Assembly: GCF_905475345.1 (NCBI RefSeq)
Contig: NC_066590.1
Span: forward strand, 5,594,001-5,658,000
DNA: 64,000 nt
From: Vespula vulgaris
Lineage: Eukaryota > Arthropoda > Insecta > Hymenoptera > Vespidae
Direction of reading: 5' to 3'
In this document: positions 12,798 through 26,118 of the stretch, one piece after another
How the letters are laid out: every line of letters starts with the position of its first letter
Position numbering within the stretch: position 1 is the stretch's first letter
Notes under the pieces: model-generated
Seen by the model: only the letters and a program-made list of their open reading frames with translations
Database searches by the model: none
Told to the model about the DNA's origin: nothing
Translations under genes and position numbers: made by a program

Positions 12798-15700
12798 TAA
12801 TAATAAGTGATATTATTAACCTGTTATCATTGCTATGTGTTGGAAATTTTGGGAAAAGAGAAATCACAAGAGCAGCTATAGAACTAGGATTATTTGAAAG
12901 AGTATATCTACCACCACCAAGGAAAAGAAGACCAAGAGCCATATGTGTTGCTAGATGAGAACCATATGTAACAACACTACTAGTAGGTCCTACTCTTGTT
13001 CTCACATGTCTACATATTCTCATAATCTATAATATCATAAAAATGTAGCAATAATTTATAAATTATAATTATATTTAAAAAATTATAGATATATGTGAGA
13101 CTTTAAATTTACCTCTAAATCACCTGTTCCTGCCATGACAACAGCAGTGGAAAGTAAAATCACATTTAAACATGTTTCTATAGTAGATTTGCCTGCTAAC
13201 TCAGCTATTGTTTTATGAGACAATGCTGTAAACATTTGAGCATAATTAAATAAAGTTCTAAATGCATTTTTGTTTGCAGTTCCTGCATATTTCAGTCCTA
13301 AAGCCATACAAGCTCCTGCTATAATGTTACAGTATGCTTGACTGAAAAAAATTTTTAGAAATAAATTTACGTATAGTAATACATTATAGTTATATATATT
13401 ATTAATTTATTTTGTAATTTAAATAATAACTAACTTCATAGTTTCTAGATCCACATTTTGGGTAATCCCTGGTGTGGGCTTTTGTAATCTATATTTATAA
13501 ACGATATTGGGGACATGACTAGAAACCCATGATTTAGTTGGTTGAATTTCATTCCATAAAATTAATGATTTAGCCAATATTCTTAATAGTAGAAAATCTG
13601 GCCTCACAAAATCAAGTAAGTACTGTGTATCTGGTGCTTGCATCCATTCAGCTACAGCTCGATTTCCTGTATTGAAGTACATAAGGCCTAAAGCTAATGT
13701 TGCACCAGGACTTGTTACATCAATATTGATAGAATCTCCTTCACGTATTTGATAACTATAAACATCGTAAATGTTACTTTCAGTTAAAGATTTCGATTAA
13801 AATTTAGCTCTATTTACAATCAAATATAATCTTTATGATAAAATTCTATATCAATAAGAATTTGAAACTTGTCTATACCTTGGTGATTTGTACTTATCCT
13901 TTTGTGCTCCCGTAAAAGGTCGTACATGCCCACCAACCATGTAATAATGTAAAGTATCAGGTATACTGGCAAGATCAGTAGCACCACCACATCCAAGTAC
14001 AACTAATCCTAATGCCAATCCTGCCGTTAAAGAATACGATTCTCGATCAACGCAATTCTTCATTTCTGGACCAGGTGGTCTTCCTAATTAAAGTAAAATG
14101 ATTAATATCATTGCATTTCATTCACGTGATTTACTCATTAAAGGCATTTACATAATTACCGATTTCTGATAATAAAGCATGTGATATATGCCTATGTGCA
14201 GTCCCTTGATATACCAAACCAACTCCCATTAACGCAGCTACTTGAACATTTTGTGGAACATTCAACTCTATGCTTGTTGGTGGCAGTAAGGTTTCAACAT
14301 GTAATGACAATAATTTTGTCATTGACACATCCATTGTAGCTCGATGTGTCGCAGATAAGCCAAGCAAAAGACCAACACTAGTTGCTTCGTGACATTCAAC
14401 AAGGTATTCGTACATACTAAACGGTGCTAGATTCTTTAAATGACCATTCAAACCAAGTGCCATTAAAAACCCCGAATGTTCAATGCCAAATTCGCCTTGT
14501 TGTTGTTTATTGTATACAATCCAAGTTGAATCAATGTTTGATGCATTTGGATGAATGCGAAGACCAGCAGCCACTCCATTATGAAATAGAGGCCACAAAT
14601 TCATGTTTGGTGGTACATCTATGTGAGCTAATTCTACTGTAGTTCCTCGAGGAGGTGCTTTACCTATTTATAAAGAAAATATATTTATATTATATATATA
14701 TTTGCAAATATAAGATGTTCTTCAAACAATACTTCTATTTTATACCTGTTAAACAAAGTCGAGGAATTGGTAATTGCTCTGTAATTATAGGAGTTGCAGT
14801 CCTAAGTGTGAACATGCCTCTAGCTACAGGAAGAGCCATTGTTCTTGTACATAGAGCATGTAAATGTCTCTCTTGTTCTTCTATAAATTCGTGATCACTC
14901 ACATCTGGCCGTTGAACTATTGCTATTCTTACTGGTTTTGATGAATTAAGTAATCGTCGTACTTCAGCTACTCTATGGTCCTTATTAAATCTGAGTTTTA
15001 ATATCTATAAATATAAATTTTATTAAACATTTGATTAAAAATAAACAATATATATGTGTGTGTGTATTTACTTATTACATTATCATCAAATTCCATTCCA
15101 TCATCTTGATCCAGATCTTTAGTCAGATAATTCTTTCCATCATTATCATTAGGATCGTTCATATGTAATGAGTTTAAATGTGTACCTAATGCAGCCAAAT
15201 CTTGACGATCTACTAATTCATATACATTCGCCGGCCAATTAGACGGTGGACGTTCTCTGCATCTGTGCATAACATCCTTTAATATTAAAGATACTCCTGG
15301 TGGTAAAGTTTCTAAATCTTCTTTTTTCATACCTAAGATCAGATTTCATTAAATATATTATTCATTAACAACATAGATAATAAATAACAAATAAAGTGTA
15401 TGGATAGTAAGTAACATACCCATTTCATGATATAATAGCACAATGTTTTCTATGGTTGGTTGTTGTAATTTTTTTGGCATATCTCTATCAAATTTATTTC
15501 TACTTTCTTGGAAATCTACACGACTTCCAGCTGGTATTATCAGTTTTACAAATTTATCCATTTCTAGTTTATCAGTTTTATTTTCATTTGCTACTAGTGT
15601 AGTTAAATACACTATATTTCTTGCTCGGGGATTTACATGATATAGATACGGAAATGGTACTACATTTGCACCAATTAGTAAATTATTTAACGTTTTGAAT

Positions 15701-18700
15701 ATATCCGGTGGCTTTAAGCTGATATAATTTGGTGTAGTTATTTTCTGTAGATCTGTATCATTTATTTGAGATACTGTTTTCTTTAAATAATGTAGCATTG
15801 GAAAATCAAGAAAGTAATGATGAGCATAAGTATCAAATTTTAAGTCTGTGCTTAATTGATATAATAATTGAGCAAGTAATGGTAAGCTTTCTGACATTAC
15901 ACAATCTAATTTTAATTCTTCATATAATAAATGCAATGAGAATAGAATAAGAGGAAGATATGAAAATAAAATTGCTTGATAATTTATTCTTCCTGTAGTC
16001 TTTGATTCAGCATTTTTTGAAGATAATGTATCATGTGTATTAGAAAATTTTGTCAGTCCTAATATATCAGAAATAAAATTTTGAGAATTTTTAGATTTAA
16101 TAGAATTTATTACGTACATCCAATCATCATTGGATCCACTATCACTGGTTTTTTGCTTTTTTGGAACAACCATTGGACTGTTTCGTTCAGTAAATTGATC
16201 TTTTTCATTGTTTTGTATTAATTGTAATTTCTCAACGTCATATCCCAACAAAGTAAATAAAACTACAAGAAAAAGATACCATTCTTGTACTGGAGAAAAA
16301 TCTTGTGGACCTGGTGCGTTTCGAGCTCCATACCACTTTACTAATAACTGCATTGCAAGGTCTCTTTGTAATACACTACGCAATGTTTTTAAACATTTGG
16401 TAACTATAAAAAAATTTAATATATTATCTTTTTGTTAATTATTGTATAACGTTTAACAAACATTTACTAACCTAATGGAGATGTACTACAAGTTGGTAGC
16501 GTAATCCGGAAATAACTTTTGTTACCATATTCTAACGTAATTTTATTACCCACTGCATCTTTCAGACCAACAAGATTTAGATCTAGTACAGAATTTTCTA
16601 ACAAAATTGGTGGTTGTGCACAGGTGCCACCGACTGGACTCAAAAGGTGTAGAGCTTCTTCAAATCTGATCTCATGAGAATTTCCACAATTTTGCGAAAT
16701 TAAAGAACTTCGTCGTGGAAATGGAGAACCGAGCTTGTGATTAATATTTGACACGAAATATTTACATGTAAGATTCGGAAGAATGCTTGATACATGTAGC
16801 TTGCCTACACATGTTGTGCCCGAATACAATACTATATTATTTGATGAATCAATGATTGCTATCATATGTAAACTCTGAAATAAAATTAGAACATATTACC
16901 ATATATTTCATAGTACTTACACAACAATAATTACAGAATATACAAAGAAACTAACTGGCAAACTAACTGCATCTTTTGCTATTATATTTGTAACCATTCC
17001 AAAAATAATATGTTGTTGTTTATTAGTTTTTTCTAATCGAACTAAAAAAAATTGTGATCTACTTGGTACTAAATATCCCAAATAACTTTGACCAACGAAA
17101 TCAGATGTTAGAAGAACTTTAGATGCTCGTCCTGGTAGTATATCCCTTTAAAATAAAATTTTATGCATTACAGTATTATAGTAATTAATTACTGTACATC
17201 TTAATATAACTCACTTTCTGTAGAAAACCCAAACAAATTGAAGGCACAGGGAAAATCTGGAATAGGGTATGGAAACTAGAGGAACATATAATAGGAAACC
17301 ATAATAATAATTACTCACTTTGGAATTCCTACATTTTCTGTCCATACATGATCAAGACATATCTCAGGATATAAGGGTTTACTTGGAGTAATTGCATCTT
17401 GAAGCTGAATGCTACTGCCATTACCAGCAGGGCTATTTTGTGTATGATTTAAATTAGTTCCCATAACCATTTGATGTAATCGTGAATGATGATTTATAAT
17501 TGTATTAGGTATTCCAAGTAAGGGAGAGAATCCTGAATGTGTTGGAGATTGACAACGTGAAATAGTAGCCATTGGACTTTGAGAACGTGAATGTTGTTGC
17601 TGCACTTGTGAAGGAGATTGGCCACATGAACCTGTTGTAGTGTATGAAGTACCTCGAGATCCAAAAGGACTATTTGGTATGCCATATCCACCTCCAACAT
17701 TATTTAAATGTGGATTAACTATGCCTAAATAATTAAACTGCATTGCATTTTTATCAGATATATAAAAATTAGATTTAATTAAAAATTAAAAATAACTTAC
17801 CAAACATATTTATATGACTTTTATTAGAATAGTTTTTATTAGCTGATATATTGCTACCAATATTTAATGGTGATGCACTTGTTGAAAAATTGAATAAACT
17901 TTGTGTTGTTTCATTGTTTCTACAAACCATCTGGCACTCTTCTATTAGTGCTTTTCGTATTTTATACACAGAATGCAATCCAGTTTTTTCATCATATATT
18001 ACAGCCAATGATGGTTTAGAACTAGTAAAGACAATCTGCTGATTTGATTCACACATATATGATATATTTCCTGTGAGTATTTCAATAAATGTGTTTCAGA
18101 GTATTATTTATTTTATATATCCTTTGTTAACCCATTGGCACAATAATTTCTTTATATTTTATTTTAGATATACATTTATTAAATATTTTGTCAAAAACTG
18201 TTCATTTGGATCTACATTTAAATTCATAAATTTTCATTTAAATATTAAAATATAATAAGCCAATGAGTTAAAATTTACATTATAAAATATGATACAGATA
18301 ATTTTACCATGCTTAATAAGTAATGGACATATTTCATCTAAAGGGTGCATAAGTGAAAATGCTATTGGCAAGTTGGCATCAATTTGCAATGGATATTTAC
18401 ATGTCTCTGATGAAGTATACCTAAAAAGTGTAAAAAGAAAAATTCTGCTGTTGTAGAATTATGTAAACATTAATATTATATAAGTAATAAAATACCTTGT
18501 TTCAGAAATGTTTTGCTTAGGAATTTGTGCTTTTTCAAGTAAAATACCATACTTTGTTGGCCAAACAGCAGAAACCTATATTGTTTAAATATATAAATTA
18601 TTGTTAATGATATTATAAATTATTACCTATAATATTAAAAATAAGAAGATTTTAAAGAAATAAATTTTACCTGAAATTGTAAACTAGATACATAGTCTTC

Positions 18701-19240
18701 ACCATTTTCTGTAAAAACTCTAAGAGTATAGGAATCTAGCAAACAAATACATTCTATTGTTTCACCTAACTGCTCTTCATTATTTTGATTTTTCCCTCTT
18801 GACAAATGATCTGGTATACTTGTACAAAAAGTACACCATAATGCATGTTTTATATCGGTTTCACAAGTATATGAAGTTTGAAGTACACGAGTGGATTGAT
18901 CACCTTTTGAATGAATTGCAACTTTCCCAGAGCAATATAATTCTTCTTCTCCACAAGTATCATTGTCACGTATTAACCAGAATTCTTTCTATATATTTTA
19001 TCAAGTTAACATATATTTTCAAAGTTGATCAAAATAACATGATAATGACAACTTACAAAAGATTTTTCTGATATATTAACTTGACTAAGTTTTTCCAATA
19101 GAATACTTTCTCCTGGTGAAGACGGATTATTTAATGACTGTTGATTTATTACTGACCCAGGATGGTTTGAATAAATTTGACGTCCACCAGGAATATATTC
19201 CTTAAAAATGAAGCATATACTTATAAAATATATATTTTTC

Positions 19241-19282
<42 letters not shown>

Positions 19283-19435
19283 TATATTTATTACAAAGCA
19301 TAGTAATATAAAATCTAGTAAATGCTTTCATTGTTTTCGTTTTATTTAAGAATTAATTACATCTATAAATCACATTAATTTTATTATATAATTTAACAAA
19401 GAATTACGTACCACCGGATCTGAGGCGGCAATCAT
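11190..19435 (-). CDS. APC1: Anaphase-promoting complex subunit 1 (APC1)
   Basis: APC1 is the largest scaffold subunit of the APC/C ubiquitin ligase, which destroys cyclin B and securin to end mitosis. Twenty-one exons from 19435 down to 11190 give about 2079 aa. The start MIAASDPVEYIPGGRQIY matches the family N-terminus. A WD40-like half follows, for example exon 17145-16956 with SKVLLTSDFVGQ. A disordered Ser/Gln/Pro loop sits in exon 17724-17319. The PC-repeat (proteasome/cyclosome) array then runs through exons 14663-14160, 14083-13879, 13755-13435, 13341-13113 and 13026-12821, with repeated LALGL/MALGL cores. Exon 15004-14746 carries the very conserved segment SSKPVRIAIVQRPDVSDHEF. A 42-nt exon (17256-17215) keeps frame. 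The family match is certain; the extreme C-terminus (11275-11190) is less conserved. It is head to head with DHODH. Confidence 0.95.
12749..12795. repeat. (TA)n microsatellite in an APC1 intron
   Basis: A near-pure TA run in the intron between APC1 exons 13026-12821 and 12705-12366. Confidence 0.85.
19239..19282. repeat. (TA)n microsatellite in an APC1 intron
   Basis: A TA dinucleotide run in the first coding intron of APC1, just upstream in transcript order of exon 19200-19057. Confidence 0.85.
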
Positions 19436-20163
19436 TTTTTCCCTGCTTTCATCCAGATTTGCTAAATGTATATTAATAAAGAAAAAAAAACACAATTAAC
19501 GGTTTTCTGCAAAACGTTTCAAAACAATGTAAATAATGTTGAATGTAGAACCTTCCGACAATCCGAGCAGGGACGCCAAATTTCTATGAAAAAATAAAAA
19601 TTTTAGTTATACTTTGTATTCATAGGTGCGTCAATGTCGGCACATTATCTTTTTACGTGAATTTTTTGGTGTTAAAACAGAATGAATAGTTAGTTAAAAA
19701 TTCATTTTACATATAATTACTTTTAATATCACCTAAATTTAGCCTAATATCTTATGAATTGTTGTTAATGTAAAGTAAGTTTTTGACTAAAATTGAGGAA
19801 GATAAAATAATAAATTTTCTTAAGCGTAATTTTGTTGTGTTGTTAAATAATATGCGTACGAGTATATTTTATTTTTAAATAAAGCATTTGTGGCACGAAT
19901 AAAATTATTTTATTAAAAATGGAGATAAATATACTCTTTTTTATCAAAAGAATTGATTAAAATTGTTTATAACTAAAAATTGAAATAATTTTATGGTATA
20001 TCATGGAATATAAAATTTTGATATTACAAAGTTGGTATCACTATAACTATCCTTTGGTGTTTTGTTTATGGTACATAACAAATTTATGTCGTAAACGCGC
20101 ACTGAAGAAATAGATATTATTTTATTATTTGACTTTGTATGTTGAAAATATGCAACATTAAAT
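19436..20163. promoter_or_regulatory. Divergent upstream region of APC1 and DHODH
   Basis: About 730 bases separate the two start codons. The APC1 exon can extend upstream to an acceptor near 19462, and a possible further 5' exon lies around 19550-19583. The rest is AT-rich with no clear TATA box. No independent gene is supported here. Confidence 0.4.
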
Positions 20164-21445
20164 ATGGCACAACGATTAAATAATAAGGCAAAAATCAAAT
20201 CGTTTATAACTGTTACAAGTTCAGCTGCAGCGTTATTTGGTGGAATATGCATTTATCAAGGAAATGAAAAATTTTATAAAGAGGTAGCAATTCCCTTGAT
20301 TCAACAAATAGATCCCGAAATAGCTCATACTATAGCAGTAAAAGCTTTAAAGTGGGGATTTGTTCCTAAAGAAAAATTAAATGATCCTATTTCACTTCGA
20401 ACAAGCATTTGGGATTTAGTATTCAAAAATCCTATTGGTATGGCCGCTGGTTTTGATAAACAAGGAGAAGCTGTTGAAGGCTTGCATAAAATAGGTTTTA
20501 GTTTTGTAGAGATAGGTAAGAAAATGATTTATAGTATTATTACAGTATTTATTATTTAATTAATAGTATATATTAAATATTATAATAATTTTAATTTTAT
20601 TTATTTCATTATGTATTGAAGGATCCGTAACACCTATGCCACAATCAGGTAATCCTAAGCCTAGAGTATTTAGATTATTAGAGGATAACGCAATTGTTAA
20701 TCGTTATGGTTTCAATAGTGACGGTCATGATAAAGTATGGGAACGTGTTAAAAAGCTTAAAGAAAATAAAGATTTTGTTGGTATTATTGGTATTAACTTA
20801 GGAAAAAATAAAGATTCTGAAGATGCAGTGCAAGATTACATAAATGGTATTAAGAAATTTTCAGATGTAGCAGATTATTTTGTAATTAATGTATCCAGTC
20901 CTAATACACCAGGACTTAGATCTTTACAAAGTAAAGAAAATTTAGAAAACTTGCTGATAAAAATAAATGAAACAAGACAAATCATAGGTAGCAAGCAACC
21001 ATTACTTTTGAAATTAGCACCAGATTTATCTGAAACTGAGCGACAGGATATAGCAGATATTGTTCTACATACAAAAACAAAAATTGATGGTTTGATTTTA
21101 TGCAATACAACAACTTCACGTGTAAATCTAGTAAATGAAAACAAAAAAGAAAGTGGTGGACTTAGTGGTGCACCTCTTACAGATGTTACTACCAAAATTA
21201 TTTCAGACATGTATAAACGAACTTATGGTAAAATTCCAATTATTGGAGTAGGAGGTGTTTTCTCTGGGGAAGATGCCTATCATAAAATTAAAGCTGGAGC
21301 TTCTTTGATTCAGTTATATACATCATATATATATAATGGTCCACCAATAGTTGGAAAAATAAAAAGAGAATTAAATGAAATACTTAAGAAAGATGGTTTT
21401 TCTTCTGTAAATGAAGCAGTTGGTAAAGATATAAAGATTAGCTAA
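20164..21445 (+). CDS. DHODH: Dihydroorotate dehydrogenase (quinone), mitochondrial
   Basis: This inner-membrane FMN enzyme oxidises dihydroorotate to orotate with ubiquinone, the fourth step of de novo pyrimidine synthesis. Two exons (20164-20515 and 20622-21445) give 391 aa, a normal class 2 length. A short N-terminal hydrophobic segment at residues 16-31 fits the single membrane anchor. FMN and substrate motifs are visible: GMAAGFDKQGEA, NRYGFNSDG, the catalytic-Ser loop NVSSPNTPGLR, CNTT, and GVGGVFSGEDA followed by GASLIQLYT near the C-terminus. No key residue looks lost. It is divergent from APC1 and convergent with the transferrin gene. The start at 20164 is the first ATG of the frame. 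Confidence 0.96.
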
Positions 21446-21773
21446 GTATAAATATACTTCCAATTATTATATATTATTTAATAGTTTTGTACATATGTAA
21501 ATTATTGGATTATAACACATTTAATTATGATAATTTGTAATGAATATATATGATGTGTTTAAAAAGATACGTTTTATGCATTGGATAAATTAATTTGTTA
21601 CAGATCGTTATAATTAATTTATAATCACACAACTTCACAGTATTAGAAACAATAAAAATTGACAAGTGTCATTTATTATTACTTTTGTATTCTTATAAAA
21701 GAATATACAATGTGTTTGAATCTTATGCATACTTAAAGTATGTGTACTTACAATTTATAATTTAATATTAGCT
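21446..21773. terminator. Convergent 3' ends of DHODH and transferrin
   Basis: The likely DHODH poly(A) signal AATAAA is at 21651-21656. The nearest one for the opposite transferrin transcript is TTTATT at 21672-21677 on the plus strand. Because each signal lies inside the other gene's tail, the two 3' UTRs probably overlap. Confidence 0.5.
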
Positions 21774-24700
21774 TTATATTATAAAATAAATGGAAATTAC
21801 AACTAATGCAATTAGAGTAATATTTGAAAACATTAGTAATCCAGCTGATGAGCATTCGTCAACATGATTAAAAAGTTCTTTATAAGCTAATACAGATTCA
21901 ATCTTTGATGTTGTGGATTCTAAACCAATAGTAGAGCTTTTAAACAGAAGATCATTGGTGCCATTAAATTTTTCATAAATATGGAGTATTCTCTTTGTAT
22001 TAACGCGATGTCCTAACCAATCTTGAAGTTTCAATAAGGATAAAATTGCGTTCAAGGAATCGATCTCTGCATTCTTTTTTCGACTAACCACCTACAAAAA
22101 AACAGTTATTTACACGATGCAATGTGTTTAGTTTTATTTTAAAAGAATTGTGATTTCAAGATTAATGACATGAAGAAAAATTTTTATTATAAATAATTAC
22201 TTCACTATCGATGGTTACGGATAAAGCACAAAGCTCTGGTTTATCCAAATTTATTCCTGGTGTTGCAGCCAAACTACCATTTTTACACAAAATGTGATAT
22301 TGGTTGAGATTGTTTTTCTCTTCTTTACAAATTCAACACATGAAAGAAAATGAATAATATTATTTAAATAGTTAATTAGGATTAAATTAGCTGAAGAATG
22401 CTGTCTACTTACCTTTTATATTTCCGATTTTAACAAAAGCTATATCACCGGCTCTTTCATTTAAACATCTTAGTGCTCCTTTATCACCATAATAAGAATT
22501 GCTACTATTTGCCGTACAATCAGTATCATTCTTTTTCGGACAAACGGAACAAAGCTTGTTTATAATATTCGAGCTGATAATACTGTTCCCGTGATTACTG
22601 TTGTTTATACCGGGGATACAAGTGCCAGAGAATAAATTACTGAGGAGTTTAGGATAATTGCAAGAGGCTGACGAAATAATGCGATTCATTCGAGCAGTAT
22701 TAATGAAACTCAACCAAGCGATTGCACCATATTCAGGGAAACAAGCTGTATGACCCTTTAATTGCTGAAAATTCTTTATCGGATAGTTGCCATCTTCGGG
22801 TTTCCGAAGAACAGCCATGATCATGTTATCCTTCATCGTTTGTTTGTCGGTGTCAGTATAGAGTATGGACGTTAAATTGTAAACTCTATGAAAGTAGTCG
22901 AATTTTAAATATTAGATTATTAGTTCAACGTCGTTATTATCTTTTATGCCGAATTATTTTCGGATCTTTTGAATAACTTACTTTCGTGCTAAGTATCCAT
23001 AATTTGAGTCGATAGTAATGATATCGGCTTTATTATCAGCAATGTCACGGAAACATTCGAATGTTGAATTGGTTTGCCAGCAAGAAATTTTAGGTTCGAT
23101 ACCAAGAGCTATCGCTTCCTTCGCAATCCATTCACATTTTGCTGTCTCGAGAATGCTTATAGTACACCAACGAATAACATTGCCGCAAGTTTTTACGTCT
23201 GAAAGTCTTATTTCCTTTCTTCCTTCTGCCAAATAAGTAACTAAAGACGTAGGTTTTGTAATATTTGTGATGACGCTGTCTTCTTCTATAAATCTTTTTA
23301 AAGATTCTGACCATGTTTCAGCGGCATATGTTTTTGACCCCCAGAACCAACGATTAAAGTTTGTTGTAAGTTCATCTGCCACTTTTCTACAATCGAGAAA
23401 TTATTATTTAATTAGCACGACATTTTATTACATCTAATAATTAGAGTTTACGATAATTTTAGCATTAATTATCATATATACTTTCTAGCAACAATTGCAC
23501 TCCATGGTTGTTTGATCCACGCGCAAGGATTGTTACTGGTTAAATTCTGAAGGGATCCATCAGGACACAGAAATTGATACTGAGTTTTTTGATCTTCCTG
23601 TAACATATGCGATTAATCATGTTGTATTTGTAATAGTCGATGTTCTTAAATAATATTCAAATTTCTCTACATCTTTCTGTAGAAATCTACAAAAATGTTT
23701 TACATTAATTTACCTTGAAGTATTGATGAACGTATTCGAGTGCTACGTATGCTACATTTCCTCGTCTCGATGTTAAACAATCTAAAGCACCTATGTGACC
23801 ATGTTTATCTTCATTTGTATACTTGCAGGCAGTCGTATCATCGCATAAGGCGCAAAGTTCAGGGTATTTCTTCTCTTTACAATTTAATTAAAAATTAATG
23901 CATAATTTTATGCTAACAAAACAATCGAATATGTTTCGTACTTACTAAGAGCATCACTAAAATCAACATCAGATGCCCAATCACCTGGTCTACAGGCTTT
24001 ACCATAAAACGATCTAATATTTTCTAATTCATTTTCTATCGCAGTTATATTTTCTCGACAATCAGCTTTGTACGTGTTTTTTTCAAAATATTTCAAAATG
24101 TAATCGTTCCACCACTGTGTTTTACTGAATCCAGGATGACAAAGACCAGCGTTTTCTAAACTTTCAAAACCGCTGTTAATTTCAACAGAGAAGTCTGAAG
24201 GTACTACAGCGACAGATTGAAATTCAAATTTCTCTAAAAAAAATTGGTTTATAAAATAAAGTAGTTCGTAATAGGTTTAATATTATTTTTTTCTCGATTT
24301 TAGAAATGAATTATTTACGCTGAGTTTTGTCCCTGTGCCTCAATCCGAAGATCGGTACGATTTCGTCAGAATAGAATTGATAGGTCAGTAATAATGCATC
24401 TGCATTAAATATACCGAAATCTGCTTCGCCATTTGCTAAACGTATTGCACATTCAGCACTATCACTTACACGAGAACATTCAATTTCGCTATCGCCTCTT
24501 TCTATGCTTTGACAGATATTGTTTGAATCTGGCGCACAAAATTTATCTAGTGCAAAAATACAATAATATAAAATTTGTCAGTGCTAAAAAGTTATTAAAA
24601 CAATGACATGAATATAACACGAATGTAAAATATGTGATTTGCATAAAAAAGTACAAAATTGAGTTTCGATCATCTATGTATACCGTCATTGATTCGTAAA

Positions 24701-25283
24701 ACTTTATCGCAACGGCATTGAGATAAGCTTCTCCCCGATTTCTCTTGATCTATTTATCTTACGTGAGATATGACGAATGTACCTTCGTGATCAATAGTTA
24801 TAAAGTAGGACATTTATGATTTTTTATTGTGTTTTATTTACTTTGTATAATATATTCATAATATGTTGCTCTTTTCATTATTATAGTATTCATTCATAGA
24901 CTCTACAATTTTATTTTTTATTCATTTAGAATAAAATTTATCTATATATTTTGTTCTATATATTTTGCTCTTGCTATTTAAAATAATCGACGTCCAATAA
25001 TTCGAATAATTTAATAGGTCTTACTTTGTAGTCTTCTATATTGTGTAAAAGTAGGAATAATTCTTTAGGAAACGTGCTTACAATAGTTAAAATATTTACA
25101 TGATATTATCACGCGTAACAAATATTGTTCTTTATACTAATTATTTTGTACTTCTTATTTATATATTAGACACATGCAATAGAAAAAGTTTTAATATGTT
25201 TTTATTGCAGAATAAATTTACTTACATTTTCCTTCTACATAAGTACTCGCAACGAAAAGTATCATCAGCAAGTGAGCCTTCAT
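21774..25283 (-). CDS. Insect transferrin, GPI-anchored type (Tsf3-like)
   Basis: Transferrin-family protein of 722 aa in nine exons (25283-25226, 24546-24319, 24233-23946, 23874-23714, 23597-23482, 23386-22982, 22885-22413, 22322-22201 and 22091-21774). The first exon encodes a signal peptide (MKAHLLMILFVASTYVEG). Two lobes follow, with the family's cysteine pattern and the GALRCL / GALDCL segments. The C-terminal hydrophobic stretch after SSAGLL is short and ends the protein, as in GPI-anchored insect transferrins. Iron chemistry looks degraded. The N lobe has ADFGIFNAD where an Asp ligand motif is expected and CHPGF at the anion site. The C lobe keeps an Asp (TIDSN) and a Tyr (SYYGDKGAL) but has VKIGNI in place of VKH. 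This fits Tsf3-type proteins better than the serum transferrin Tsf1; melanotransferrin-like Tsf2 is the alternative. Confidence 0.85.
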
Positions 25284-26118
25284 CGTGGATATTCGAAGTA
25301 CAGGATAGTTGAATGTAAACTGCGAAGATCGAATCGTTTTCACGGTGGGCAACGTAACTAGGCGCGCCTCTTCTTGGTTCTTCAAACTTTGATAACGAAA
25401 TCCTGATAACGGCTTCTCACGCCCTGAACATATAATACTAAAAAATTTTGCGGCTTGTTATACAGCTTTGTCGATCGTTTACCTTTCACCACATGAAAGA
25501 AAATGTAAATAGAAGTGTACAGAATGATGATACTATACTTCTATCTCGTTTCTTCTATTTAATCAATGTCTTAACTATCTTTCGATTACATTAACGCGAT
25601 CTAGTAAAATTGGCACCTTGAGATATTAGCATGGTGATTACGAAGAATAAATCTTTCTTATCGGATGACGAAGATTTCCGTTAAAAAGAAACATTTTGAT
25701 GACTAATCTTTTAGATTCATAACGTAGTAAATCATTGCTGTCAACTCGTTAAACTTCCTTAAGTTCAGATGTCGTAATCGTAGCGATTTCGTGGCTTTTA
25801 TGATTGTCTTTAAAATCACGAAAATAGCAGATGCTCTTTCATTTTTTCCCAGGAAATAACCATATTGTATTATATAGGAAAATGTAATGATACGCTTAAT
25901 AGAATGACATAATCGAATATGTTCAGATAATATTCATAAGATATTGTTAAAAGCACTTAAAAGTTAAGAGAGATTGAAAGAATACCTTTTTCACCATTCT
26001 GAATATTATCACCGAGCTATTGTTTGAATATAATCGATGCTTTGACGCAAATATTATATAAAGAACGAAATGCATCTCGATACAATCTTCGTACATCAAT
26101 AAGCTATTGGTAAATGCG
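25284..26118. promoter_or_regulatory. Shared divergent promoter region of transferrin and ModSP
   Basis: The start codons of the two genes lie about 835 bases apart, facing away from each other. A kappaB-like decamer, GGGAAAAAAT on the minus strand, is at 25841-25850. No strong TATA box was identified and no independent coding exon is supported. Confidence 0.4.
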
